In this document: in pieces, positions 51,701 to 62,835 of the stretch
Layout of the letters: every line of letters begins with the position of its first letter
How positions within the stretch are numbered: the stretch's first letter is position 1
NCBI GenBank assembly: GCA_026003235.1
Contig: BPGW01000002.1
Coordinates: 123,501-187,500 of the forward strand
DNA: 64,000 nucleotides
Direction: 5' to 3'
Source: Bacteroidia bacterium
Lineage (GTDB): Bacteria; Bacteroidota; Bacteroidia; SpSt-205
Notes under the pieces: generated by a model
What the model was told of the DNA's origin: nothing
The model's database searches: none
The model's input: the letters and a program-made list of their open reading frames with translations, nothing else
Program-made: the position numbers and the translations under genes

Positions 51701-52309
51701 ACGCCTCTCAAGCTTCAGCTTCAGCACCTGCAGCGCCTACCCGAGGTAGACCCCCCCAAACTGCGCGAAATCACGACCCGCTTGCTGGACCGTGTAGAGG
51801 CTTTGGTTCGCATCGCCAACAGTTTCATGACCTTTGCTCGGTTAGACTCGCCGGAAGGGGTTCCGCAAGTGCCCGTAGAGCTTGTGCGGTTTGTTTCTGA
51901 GCATTTGCAGCCTTTTCTGCACACTCCCTCGGTACCGGTTGAGCTGCGCTTGCCTGAGGTGCCCCTCTGGATTCAGGCGAGCCCGGATGCCCTCCAGCAG
52001 GTGCTGAATAACCTGATGCAGAACGCCCTCCAAGCCTTGGAGGGGCATCCAGCGCCGCGGGTTTGGGTTACCCTGACCGAGCAAAACCGGGAGGCGATTT
52101 TAGCGATCCAAGATAATGGCCCGGGCATTCCGTTAGAGGTGCGGGAACGGATTTTTGAGTTTTATTTCACCACGCGGCGCACGGGTACGGGGCTGGGGCT
52201 GGCCATCACGAAGGGCTTGGTGGAACGGATGGGGGGGCGAATCTCTTTTTCCAGCGAGGTGGGGATGGGTACGACATTTTATGTGGTTTTTCCGGTCAGT
52301 CCGGCTTAG
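48791..52309 (+). CDS. Very large membrane sensor histidine kinase, NtrY-like
   Basis: 1172 residues, far larger than a standard kinase. Many membrane helices are seen: one at the N-terminus, a cluster around 198-420, then a pair near 660-725 and 880-900 flanking a sensor domain. A HAMP-like linker (VVGQLRAAPEAP, IDTLAAAYNDMVERL) leads to HisKA with His964 in AAHEIKTALTPLKLQLQHLQ and an HATPase domain (LNNLMQNALQAL, IQDNGPGIPLEV, TGTGLGLAITKGL). The H-box has KTALTP where KNPLTP is usual. No cognate response regulator is in the window. Ligand unknown. Confidence 0.88.
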   Translation: MRRGLALTGLACALVGGGLVLLNELLPLSYFVQAFQTWQSHAWMEALRRYSALLYEYREKPAAWRAHPEVLFLEYSREGRLLRWNTARWPLPAATPSFASTAPEILSDEQSFYYALKLLVDSTLQVVLLPIRIEPVEVGVYPRWDVPIKGDWSWIHSLQITRQSSPFPIVFRQLSGEPVFRLYLHEPERLRRPGRWVYSGLLAVAFGLALVELWRFLRRRYAEQVVRTVFLGLFVLVWQGFHWSDLPAWLWESRLSSARECAFSPLHTSLWDIAWSLGILLWATTLLPKARRLSDVGYDLAFWGVWGAIGGALYLFAQHSQLNLDPADIGDWLMWIGWGGLLAVLWRVLGFLWRSLASKRLGVLLAGAGLATLILLGIRAHTGTVAMLLLLFFSPLLSKPFWGVQVLRALLVVGAIDGWIDWAQAHRARRFLEAAAPGALRLRDAMLEYRLAQTLPRLASDSALWSELSPQDDLIDIQFVSKIHRKYFLKLGENYDIHISCWTAEELRLDNLFEWRPPPWRQVVAQAEKTFSPYLFFVVKGTPRYYYVARVPVYGVPGGLIWVRLELYPRRRPLREQLYPLETEQAAMAYALYEKGYLVRQWGLLSFPPYLSEQPGALPLWREQGGFYEYLVADRQGFVAFLRYPLRSEAARLATIPILLGLLALGLVVQDWKRFGAGLRSLYARRGPLVGQLRGLFWVSVALPLIGLVGISFALFWRFSENSLEASLRQRLSSVGTYLAGDPTLQEKLAYWIDNYMPSEESFVRDLMRRVAFLSGTEVFLYNRKGYLYSSTLPPAYWGIYIRPFLEPELLERMQPPSAEVYIETTAEGSQLRGYIPLRAPQGHLLGVLHIPLPLSKRSFYEPLQYFLGYVVNVYLVLAGGAILVGLLLIQRFAERLEKVVGQLRAAPEAPTPPLLTWESRDDEIDTLAAAYNDMVERLRASQKQLEATLRRVSQQEIASQAAHEIKTALTPLKLQLQHLQRLPEVDPPKLREITTRLLDRVEALVRIANSFMTFARLDSPEGVPQVPVELVRFVSEHLQPFLHTPSVPVELRLPEVPLWIQASPDALQQVLNNLMQNALQALEGHPAPRVWVTLTEQNREAILAIQDNGPGIPLEVRERIFEFYFTTRRTGTGLGLAITKGLVERMGGRISFSSEVGMGTTFYVVFPVSPA

Positions 52310-55300
52310 ATGGGTACTTTGGTGGGCTGGTGGGGGGGCTTGGGCGCAGTGGGATACGATCCTTCCTCCGGGCGTGGATAGTTTGCCGCTGCCGCCGGGC
52401 TGGGTGCTGGGCCTGGAGGTGAGGCCGCCGGTTTTGTGGAGGTACGATACCCTTCGGCATGTGTTGCGCTGGCCCGCTCAGGGTGAGAGCCTGCGGGTGC
52501 GGCTTCAGCTGTATCCCCTTCCGGCGGCGCCGCCGCTTTTTGCGCCTTTGCCGTTAGCGGCCCTGGAGAAGTGGGACAGCCTGGCGCGTGAAACATACCC
52601 CCCTGCGCAAGCGCCGGCTTTTTCCTCAAGCCGGGCCGATACTTTTACCCCGGAGATTCGGCGCAGTGGGAGCCTGGTGCGCTCGATCACGGTGGGCACC
52701 GGTCAGAACGCCACCTTCAACAGCGCCTTTCGCCTAAGCCTGGAAGGCCAGATAGCGCCAGACCTGTACCTGCTGGCGGCCCTCACCGACGAGAACCTCC
52801 CCTTTCAGACCACCACGCAGACTTTTTCCGACTTTGACCGGGTAAACATCGGTCTGCGGTGGCGCCAAACTCGCCTCCTGCTGGGGGATCTGGAGCTGCG
52901 CGAAGCAGGCTCCCGGTTTGCGAATTTTTACCGGAATGTCCTGGGCTTGGACCTGACGACTCCGCTTGGAAGCCGGCATCAGGGGCGGTTTGCCTTTGCC
53001 GAAGCCAAGGGCCGCTTCCACACCAACTCATTTATGGGGCAGGAAGGACGGCAGGGGCCTTACCCCCTCACCGGCAAAAACGGCGAACGGTTCATTCCGG
53101 TTCTGGCCGGCTCAGAAAAAGTCTACGTCAACGGCGTACTTATGCGGCGGGGGCAGGACCAAGACTATGTGATGGACTACGCCGTTGGAGAGCTTACCTT
53201 CACCCCGAAGGTGCCCATCACGGCCGCTACCCGGATCGTGGTGGACTTTGAGTACGCAGACCGCAGCTACGGCCGGAGTTTCCTCTACCTGGCCGAAAGT
53301 TGGCAAGGTGAGAAGGCCCGCTATGCCGTGTCGTACTTTCGTCAGGCGGATAATCCCCGCCGTCCCCTGGATTTTTCGCTCACACCCGAGGAGGAGGCTC
53401 AGCTTGCGGCTTTGCCGGCAGGCCAAACGGTGGGGCTGCTGCCGGGGATAGATACGCTTCCTTACGAGCCAGGGGCTATTCGCTACGCCGCTCGGGACAC
53501 GATCATTGGAGGCGAACGGCTTTCGTACTTTGTGTTTAGCCAGGACTCTGCGCAAGCGCACTACCAGCTGACCTTTGCGTACGTAGGACCAGGTCGGGGG
53601 GAGTATGTGCGCGAGCCTTCCTCGGTGAATGGGAACATCTTCCGGTGGGTGGGGCCGGGTCTGGGCGAGTACCGGGTAGGCAGGGTCGTCCCGCTCCCCA
53701 CTTCTGTGGAGGTGCTTTCGCTGCGAAACGAGGTCCGAGGGCCTTTTCGCCTCCTGTGGGAGGGAGAAACCGACGCCAGCCGCTTTGTGGAGAATCGTTT
53801 TGCGGGGCGCTCCAGCACGGGTTTGGCCATGCGCCATACGCTGCGTTGGCAGGCCTTGCCCGATAGCTCCGTGTGGCAGCTGCGGCCCGAAGTCTCCGCC
53901 CAGTACGTGATGGCCACGTACCAGAACGCTGACCGGGTCTACGAACGCGAGTACGGCCGCCAGTGGAACTTCAACGATTTGGGCCTTCGTGCCACCGAAC
54001 GGCTCCTTGAGGCCCGCCTCCCCCTTTCCTGGGCTGGTCGTTATCGGCTCACACCCCACGTGGGTTGGCGTAGGTGGGGAGATACGCTGCGCACCACCCG
54101 CTTTTCCGCCTTGTGGGAAGGCCTGGATACCACCCGAGGGTTAGGAGGGCAGTACCTCCTGGAATACCTTCCCGCTCGCTCCCCGATAGGCACAGACCGG
54201 TGGCTGCGCCATACGGGGCAAGTGTTTTTTACGCTCAAGCGGTGGCAGGTGGGTTCGGCGATCTGGGCCGAAAAGCGCCGCAGCCCTCGGGCTGATACGG
54301 CGACATTTCGGTTTCACGAGTACACGCCGTTTGTGCGTTATCGGGGTCCTCGGTGGAGCTTCCGCGTGGCCTACCAGTGGCGCACCGAATGGCAAGCGCT
54401 GCGTGGAGAAAGCCCCCCGCGCGAAGCGCTACGCTTTCGGGCCTACATGCCTCAGGGAGAGCTGAGCTACCAGGGCGACAAAGCCTCTTTTTCCACGGTG
54501 GCTTCGTATCGGTGGTTTGTGCCGGGGGATAGCGCTTTTCGCCTGGAAGCTAAGCGCACCCTTCTCAGCCAGACCGCGCTGCGCCTGCGGCTGGAGCCGT
54601 GGGAAGTGGAAGGGTTTTATCAGGTTTCGGCCGAGCAGACGCCCCAGCGCCAGCTTTTGTATGTGGCGGTCAATCCCGGACAAGGCACCCACGAATGGCG
54701 CGACCTGAATGGCGATGGCCTCCAGCAGATTGAGGAGTTTTTTCCGGCTGTGAACCCGCTTTTGGCCAACTATGTGTTGGTTCAGCGGGCTACGGGGCGG
54801 TTTATTCCGGCGGTGGGGGTTTCGGCTTCGGTGGCGGTGCGCTATCAGCCTCGTCGGCGCCTTCGCTGGCTGGGCTATCAGGTCAACACCCGCTTGGATC
54901 AGCGTCAGAACGCCCCTGACGCCCGATGGGTGCGGTACCTCCCCTCGCCGCCCCCCACCGATACGAGTTTCGTCCAATGGACGCTCCTGCATCGGCAAGA
55001 CCTGTTTCTGTTTCGGTATTCCACCCGAGGCGATCAGACGATTTCCTTTCAGTACCAGCTCACCCAGCGGGTGCCTTTGTCGGGCTTACAGCGTCAGCAA
55101 AGCCGACAATACACTTCCCGCAGTCGGTATGTGCTTTCCCCCCAGGTCAGCTTGGAGATGACGGCCACCTACCTCACGAAGGAAAGCCTGGCTCCTTTGC
55201 AGGCTGAGCTAAACTACGCCCATCGGGGGGTGGATGTGGGACCCCAGGTGGCTTATCAGCCTTCGGGGCGGTGGCGCACGACGGCAGGCCTGACCTACCG

Positions 55301-55619
55301 GGATAAAGTCGCTTTGACCCCTCAGCCTGTGCGTTTGCGGGGATGGCGGTTGCCCCTTGAGCAGCGGTGGAGCTGGAAAGCCGGGGCTTTCGTAGGGGTG
55401 CGGCTGGAGCCTTCTCTTTACCGCGCCGCCGCACCTCTACCCCCCCTCTTGGCTTACGACCTGCTTGAGGGGCTCCAAATCGGCCGCAACCTTTTTACCA
55501 GCCTGACCCTAAACTTCCCTCTCAACCGCTTCTTGGAGCTGAACCTGGTGTACGAGGGCCGTTTTACCGCTCAGGCGCCGGTGCATTCGGCTCGCATGCA
55601 GGCTCGGGCAAACTTCTGA
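52281..55619 (+). CDS. Very large outer-membrane beta-barrel-type protein, unknown function
   Basis: 1112 residues from ATG 52281, which overlaps the kinase stop by 29 bases and gives signal peptide MWFFRSVRLRWVLWW...GAWAQ. Near residue 270 the segment GSEKVYVNGVLMRRGQDQDY, VMDYAVGELTFT and ITAATRIVVDFEYADRSYG is a beta module conserved in large uncharacterised Bacteroidetes/Ignavibacteria surface proteins. The rest is made of long amphipathic strands rich in Arg, Tyr and Trp, as in giant barrels, with one DLNGDGLQQIEEF loop that may bind calcium. Similarity to SprA-like translocons is only architectural. Confidence 0.65.
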   Translation: MWFFRSVRLRWVLWWAGGGAWAQWDTILPPGVDSLPLPPGWVLGLEVRPPVLWRYDTLRHVLRWPAQGESLRVRLQLYPLPAAPPLFAPLPLAALEKWDSLARETYPPAQAPAFSSSRADTFTPEIRRSGSLVRSITVGTGQNATFNSAFRLSLEGQIAPDLYLLAALTDENLPFQTTTQTFSDFDRVNIGLRWRQTRLLLGDLELREAGSRFANFYRNVLGLDLTTPLGSRHQGRFAFAEAKGRFHTNSFMGQEGRQGPYPLTGKNGERFIPVLAGSEKVYVNGVLMRRGQDQDYVMDYAVGELTFTPKVPITAATRIVVDFEYADRSYGRSFLYLAESWQGEKARYAVSYFRQADNPRRPLDFSLTPEEEAQLAALPAGQTVGLLPGIDTLPYEPGAIRYAARDTIIGGERLSYFVFSQDSAQAHYQLTFAYVGPGRGEYVREPSSVNGNIFRWVGPGLGEYRVGRVVPLPTSVEVLSLRNEVRGPFRLLWEGETDASRFVENRFAGRSSTGLAMRHTLRWQALPDSSVWQLRPEVSAQYVMATYQNADRVYEREYGRQWNFNDLGLRATERLLEARLPLSWAGRYRLTPHVGWRRWGDTLRTTRFSALWEGLDTTRGLGGQYLLEYLPARSPIGTDRWLRHTGQVFFTLKRWQVGSAIWAEKRRSPRADTATFRFHEYTPFVRYRGPRWSFRVAYQWRTEWQALRGESPPREALRFRAYMPQGELSYQGDKASFSTVASYRWFVPGDSAFRLEAKRTLLSQTALRLRLEPWEVEGFYQVSAEQTPQRQLLYVAVNPGQGTHEWRDLNGDGLQQIEEFFPAVNPLLANYVLVQRATGRFIPAVGVSASVAVRYQPRRRLRWLGYQVNTRLDQRQNAPDARWVRYLPSPPPTDTSFVQWTLLHRQDLFLFRYSTRGDQTISFQYQLTQRVPLSGLQRQQSRQYTSRSRYVLSPQVSLEMTATYLTKESLAPLQAELNYAHRGVDVGPQVAYQPSGRWRTTAGLTYRDKVALTPQPVRLRGWRLPLEQRWSWKAGAFVGVRLEPSLYRAAAPLPPLLAYDLLEGLQIGRNLFTSLTLNFPLNRFLELNLVYEGRFTAQAPVHSARMQARANF

Positions 55620-55625
55620 CCTTTG
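55618..55625 (+). promoter_or_regulatory. Near-consensus -7 box GACCTTTG
   Basis: Overlaps the TGA stop of the preceding gene by two bases; its last G is 5 bases before GTG 55630. Confidence 0.45.
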
Positions 55626-55629
55626 CCCG

Positions 55630-58432
<2,803 letters not shown>

Positions 58433-58450
58433 AGGGTAGCGTGGGCTTCC

Positions 58451-58458
58451 TACCTTTG
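58451..58458 (+). promoter_or_regulatory. -7 promoter box TACCTTTG
   Basis: Perfect box, its last G exactly 5 bases before ATG 58463; leaderless mRNA predicted. Confidence 0.7.
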
Positions 58459-58462
58459 TCGG

Positions 58463-60715
58463 ATGCGTTCGTTTTGGAGAGGGCTCGCCCTGGCCGCGTG
58501 GATAGGGGCAGGCTTTGCCCAGGTGGCGCTGCTCAAAGAGCCTTTTTTGCCGCTGGAAGATTACGCGCCCCCTCCGCCCCCTTCCCGTACCCCTTTGGGC
58601 ACCCCTTCTCCAGCGTACTGGCAAAACCGGGCCGATTACCAGATGGAAATCACCCTGGACCCGGCCACCCACCACCTGCGCGGCTTGGCCCGCCTCACCT
58701 ACACCCACAACGGACCTTTTCCCCTGTGCTACCTCTGGCTTGCTATTGAACCCGAGTACTTCTCCCTGCGGAGCTACGGCCACCTGAGCCGGAACTTCCT
58801 CTGGGAGAACTTCCAGCGGGATACCCGCCGCGCCGAAGCTTCTCGGCTGGAGTTGTATGCCCGCCAGCTGGCGAATTACCAGCGTACCCACTTCCAACTT
58901 CTTGAAGTGGCGCTGGAGGAAGGGGTGTCGGTTCGGCCGTTGCCTTACAGGCTGGAAGAGACGGCCCTGGAAGTGAGCTTGCCTCGCTGCCTGGAAAAAG
59001 GCCAGCAGGTGACCTTGCGATTGGCCTGGAGCTTTTTCCTCAACGACGCTTCCGTGGAAGGGCGGGGAGGCTATCTGATGACCGACAAAGGACCGATTTA
59101 CCAGGTAGCCCAGTATTACCCCCGGCCTCTGCTGCTGAACGACATCCGGGGCTGGGAAAAGATGCCTTACTACGGCCCTAGCGAATTTGCCACGGAGTTT
59201 GGCGACTTTGATGTCACCATTCGCTTGCCGCGAGGCTACACCGTCGTAGCTACCGGCCGCCTCCAAAATCCTGAGTCGGTTCTCTCGCCTACCCAGCTTG
59301 CTCGCTGGAGGAAAATAAACGCCGACAGCACGACTTTCCTTATCTCTGAGAAGGAGGCTCCGGCTCGGGTGGGTTCGGACACCCTGAGTTGGCACTTTCG
59401 GGCGGAGGGGGTACGGGATTTTGCTTTTGCGGCCAGCGCTCAGTACATCTGGGAAGCGCGCTACACCCAGGTGCCGGGGGCTCCAGGTCCAACCCTTCTG
59501 CAATCCCTTTACATCCCCGATGTAGCTCCCCTCTGGCGCCACCTGGCCCTGGCCGCTGCCGAGCACACGCTGCACAGCTACAGTCAGTACACCTTTCCTT
59601 TTCCGTACCCTTCCATGGCGGTTACCTACGGGGCGGTCTTCGGGATGGAATACCCCATGATTGTCTTTTGTGGGCGCCAAACCCTGGAAAAAGGCGGCCG
59701 CTACGCTGAAGCAGCCCGCCATAACTTCATCTCGCTCGTGATCCATGAGGTGGGGCACAACTTTTTCCCCATGATCGTCTGCTCGGATGAGCGGCGCTGG
59801 ATGTGGTTAGACGAAGGCCTCAATACCTACCTTGAGAACCTCACCAAAGCCGCGTTTGAGCCGCTTATCCGGGAGAAGGAAGCGCCTCTGGAAAGGTTGC
59901 GCATCAGCCAGTACCTCAAAAGTGGCCAGAGCCAACCCATCCTCATCCACCCGCACGCCATCCGCGAAATGGGGGCTAACGCTTACCTCAAGGTAGCCTT
60001 AGGCTTGGAAGCGCTGCGCACTTACATCTTAGACCCCGCCCGGATGGACACCGCCTTCGCGCGCTATGCACGCACTTGGGCCTTCAAACACCCCGAACCT
60101 TGGGATTTTTTCCGCATGATCAGCGGAGCGGTGGTCCAAGAGCTGGGATGGTTCTGGCGGGGATGGTTTCTGGACACCCAACCGGTGGATATCGCCATAG
60201 ATACCGCCGCCGTGGAAAAAGTCAAGGTGGACAAACGCACCCGGGCCCTTCTTCTGGAAGAGGACAGGCTTGCGATAGAACGGTACCTATCTTGGCTTGC
60301 GGCGGATACCGCCCCGCGCGCTTTTTATGTGGACCGTCACCCTTACCTGGTGGATAGTTTCGTCAAGGCCAACCGCCAGAAGTACCTGGCTACCTTAGCC
60401 GAACGGAAGGCGGCCTTCACCGAAGCCCAAAAAGCGGCGCGCAAGTGCCTGGAGCAGGATGAAGTGTACGAGGTGCGGGTTCGCTTCCGAAATGGGGGAG
60501 GGCTGGTGTGGCCCCTCTGGGTAAAGCTGACCTTGGAAGGGGGGGCTTCGGCGTTGTATTACTTCCCCGCCGAAGCTTGGGCCAAAGAGAACCGCCTTTT
60601 CTTGCGGGTCTTTTACACCCGCGAGCCGGTGGTCCGCGTGGAGGTGGATCCGTGGGGTCTTTCGCTTGACACCAATCCTCAGAACAATGGGTATTCCCTC
60701 CAGCGAGGAAATTGA
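58463..60715 (+). CDS. Secreted M1-family metallopeptidase
   Basis: 750 residues with signal peptide MRSFWRGLALAAWIGAGFAQ. A gluzincin site is complete: HEVGH (His428, Glu429, His432) and Glu451 in WLDEGLNTYLE, with the upstream substrate motif GMEYPMIVF at about residue 394 (a variant of GxMEN) and an N-terminal M1 saddle domain (YQMEITLDPATHHLRGLARL). It is a zinc aminopeptidase-like enzyme, probably periplasmic or surface-located. No T9SS tail is obvious; the C-terminal ~150 residues include a coiled-coil-like helix (KYLATLAERKAAFTEAQKAA) and a beta domain. The next small gene starts inside its last codons. Confidence 0.9.
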   Translation: MRSFWRGLALAAWIGAGFAQVALLKEPFLPLEDYAPPPPPSRTPLGTPSPAYWQNRADYQMEITLDPATHHLRGLARLTYTHNGPFPLCYLWLAIEPEYFSLRSYGHLSRNFLWENFQRDTRRAEASRLELYARQLANYQRTHFQLLEVALEEGVSVRPLPYRLEETALEVSLPRCLEKGQQVTLRLAWSFFLNDASVEGRGGYLMTDKGPIYQVAQYYPRPLLLNDIRGWEKMPYYGPSEFATEFGDFDVTIRLPRGYTVVATGRLQNPESVLSPTQLARWRKINADSTTFLISEKEAPARVGSDTLSWHFRAEGVRDFAFAASAQYIWEARYTQVPGAPGPTLLQSLYIPDVAPLWRHLALAAAEHTLHSYSQYTFPFPYPSMAVTYGAVFGMEYPMIVFCGRQTLEKGGRYAEAARHNFISLVIHEVGHNFFPMIVCSDERRWMWLDEGLNTYLENLTKAAFEPLIREKEAPLERLRISQYLKSGQSQPILIHPHAIREMGANAYLKVALGLEALRTYILDPARMDTAFARYARTWAFKHPEPWDFFRMISGAVVQELGWFWRGWFLDTQPVDIAIDTAAVEKVKVDKRTRALLLEEDRLAIERYLSWLAADTAPRAFYVDRHPYLVDSFVKANRQKYLATLAERKAAFTEAQKAARKCLEQDEVYEVRVRFRNGGGLVWPLWVKLTLEGGASALYYFPAEAWAKENRLFLRVFYTREPVVRVEVDPWGLSLDTNPQNNGYSLQRGN

Positions 60716-60944
60716 GGCTCGCCTGGCTCGTCTGGAAGCCCAGGTCCGGGCCCTAAAAGAGGCCCACGAGCGGGCCGAAAGTGAAAAAAAAGCCTTACTT
60801 TTGGCGTGGCAGGGGCAGTGGGAGCGCACCAGAGCGCGCCTACTAGCCTTGCGCACCAAAATAGAAGGGGCTCTATCCCATGGCAGACCTGACGCGGACG
60901 TGGATTCTGTTGGGGCGGCGGCTGACGATCCAGGCGCCGCCTGA
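60687..60944 (+). CDS. Small coiled-coil protein upstream of zapA
   Basis: 85 residues from ATG 60687 (MGIPSSEEIEARLARLEAQV), overlapping the M1 peptidase stop by 29 bases. Residues about 6-60 form one uninterrupted coiled coil (ALKEAHERAESEKKALLLAW). The last ~20 residues (polar, Asp/Ala-rich) lie inside the zapA start in another frame, an overlap of 65 bases. No family is recognised, but small coiled-coil genes occupy this place before zapA in other Bacteroidetes, and a ZapB-like division role is conceivable. A shorter true end, or an indel, is also possible. Confidence 0.6.
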   Translation: MGIPSSEEIEARLARLEAQVRALKEAHERAESEKKALLLAWQGQWERTRARLLALRTKIEGALSHGRPDADVDSVGAAADDPGAA

Positions 60945-61152
60945 GAGCATAGCAAGAGTAGAAGCCCTGCTGGCCGAGATCGACCAGCGGGCTCAGGCCT
61001 TGCGTAAAACCAGGCCCGACGTAGATGAAGTGACCCATTGGCTTATGGCGGTGCTCTCGGTGCTGGAAGCCCTCGCCGCCCACCTCGACCGCTACGAGGC
61101 TTTCTGCCAGCGGCTGGAATCCCTTCTGTCCCCTTCTGAACCTGAAGTTTGA
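60880..61152 (+). CDS. zapA: Cell division protein ZapA-like
   Basis: 90 residues. An N-terminal beta-hairpin (WILLGRRLTIQAPPESIARV) followed by helices (ALLAEIDQRAQALRKTRPDV, THWLMAVLSVLEALAAHL) and a C-terminal coiled coil is the ZapA pattern; ZapA bundles FtsZ filaments at the division ring. Sequence conservation is low, and the call rests partly on position: in Bacteroidetes zapA commonly sits directly before the RNase Y gene, here 3 bases downstream. Confidence 0.75.
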   Translation: MADLTRTWILLGRRLTIQAPPESIARVEALLAEIDQRAQALRKTRPDVDEVTHWLMAVLSVLEALAAHLDRYEAFCQRLESLLSPSEPEV

Positions 61153-61155
61153 ACT

Positions 61156-62835
61156 ATGACCACGCTGGTAAGCCTCATAGCCGGTTTTCTCATAGGTGCA
61201 GCGGGTGGATACGCTGCCCTGCGTGTTTTTACCCGGCGCTATAGACAGCGCTTAGAGAGCGAAGAAACAAGCCATCGCAACCGCCTCGCGGCCCTGGAGG
61301 CAGAAGCCCAAGAGCGTGCCAAACGGCTTGAACAGAAAGCCCATCAGCGCCTCCAGGAAGCTAATCGTAAACTCCAGCAGGCCGAAAAAGAAGCCGAACG
61401 CCGCGTGCGCGAAAGGCTCGCCAAAGACATCGCCGAAACCGAGGCTCGGGTCCGAGAGATGTTAGCTCAGGCCGAAGCCCGCCATAAAGAGCTGGATGAG
61501 CGCCAAAAGCAGGTCCTTCACCTTGAGGAGACCCTGGATCGGCGCCAGGAGCAGCTTCAAGCGCAGCTTGCAGCCCTCCAGAAGGATTTTGAGCGGCTGG
61601 AGCAGCAGCGAGAAGCGCAGGAACAGCGCCTACGCCAGATCTTACAGCGAGAAGAAGCCCTGGCCGAAAAAGAAAAAGCCCTCCAAAGCGAGTTGGAAGC
61701 CTTAGCAGGGCTTAGCCGGGAGGAGGCGCTCCAGCGTCTGATGGACTCCCTCAGGCACGAGGCCGAAACCCGAGCCCACGCTCAGCTCCAGCAGATCGTG
61801 GAAGAAGCCCGCCTCAAAGCCGTGGAAGAATCCCAGCGCATCATCGCCATCACCCTTTCACGGGTAGGGGTCGAGCAGGCTGTTCAGCATAGCATTACCA
61901 CCTTCCCCCTGGAGAGCGACGAACACAAGGGCCGCATCATCGGCCGAGAAGGACGCAACATCCGCACCTTGGAAGCCCTCACCGGCGTTGAAATCATCGT
62001 AGACGATACGCCAGGGGCCATTGTGATCTCTTGCTATGATCCGATTCGGCGGGAAATCGCAAGCCGCACGCTTCAGCGGGTCTTGGCCGATGGGCGAGTT
62101 CATCCCGCCCGCATTGAAGAAGAGGTCAAAAAGGCCGAACAGGAAATTGAGCGCGAAATCCGCGACACAGGCCACAAAACGCTCATGAGCCTGGATATCC
62201 GGGGGGTGGCCCCTGAGGTGCGAGACCTGATTGGCAAAATGCGGTTCCGGTTCTCCTTTGGGCAGAATCTTTTGCATCATTCCCGAGAGGTGGCGCGCCT
62301 GGCTGCCCTAATCGCCGCCGAACTTGGCCTGCCCAAAGAAAAAGTCCGACTCGCTAAGCGAGCTGGCCTCTTCCACGATATTGGCAAGGTCTCGGACGAA
62401 AACCCTGAACTCCCCCACGCCCTCCTCGGCATGGAAATCCTCAAGCGTTACAAGGAACACCCCGAAGTCCTCAACGCTGTGGGGGCTCATCACGATGAGA
62501 TCGAGATGACCTCTATCATTTCGCCCATCGTGCAGGTGGCGGACGCCATCAGTGGCGCACGGCCAGGGGCCCGTCGCGAAACGGTAGAAAAGTACATCCA
62601 GCGCATCCAGGAGCTGGAAGCCATTCCTAAAAAGTTTCCGGGGGTCACCCAGGCTTTTGCCATGCAGGCCGGCCGCGAACTGCGCATCCTCGTGGAAAGC
62701 GAAAAAGTCTCAGACAGCCTCGCTGACCAGATCGCCCAAGCCGTGGCCGAAGAAATCCAAAATTCCCTCCAGTACCCCGGCCAAATCAAGGTGACCGTCA
62801 TCCGCGAAAAACGCAGCGTAGCCTATGCTCGCTAA
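61156..62835 (+). CDS. rny: Ribonuclease Y
   Basis: 559 residues. An N-terminal membrane anchor (VSLIAGFLIGAAGGYAALRV) is followed by a coiled coil of about 200 residues, a KH domain (GRIIGREGRNIRTLEALTGV, EIIVDDTPGAI) and an HD phosphohydrolase domain with the metal-binding FHDIGK and AHHDEIE. RNase Y is a membrane-bound endonuclease starting mRNA decay. The start is 3 bases after zapA; the 3' end overlaps the next gene by 11 bases. Confidence 0.96.
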   Translation: MTTLVSLIAGFLIGAAGGYAALRVFTRRYRQRLESEETSHRNRLAALEAEAQERAKRLEQKAHQRLQEANRKLQQAEKEAERRVRERLAKDIAETEARVREMLAQAEARHKELDERQKQVLHLEETLDRRQEQLQAQLAALQKDFERLEQQREAQEQRLRQILQREEALAEKEKALQSELEALAGLSREEALQRLMDSLRHEAETRAHAQLQQIVEEARLKAVEESQRIIAITLSRVGVEQAVQHSITTFPLESDEHKGRIIGREGRNIRTLEALTGVEIIVDDTPGAIVISCYDPIRREIASRTLQRVLADGRVHPARIEEEVKKAEQEIEREIRDTGHKTLMSLDIRGVAPEVRDLIGKMRFRFSFGQNLLHHSREVARLAALIAAELGLPKEKVRLAKRAGLFHDIGKVSDENPELPHALLGMEILKRYKEHPEVLNAVGAHHDEIEMTSIISPIVQVADAISGARPGARRETVEKYIQRIQELEAIPKKFPGVTQAFAMQAGRELRILVESEKVSDSLADQIAQAVAEEIQNSLQYPGQIKVTVIREKRSVAYAR

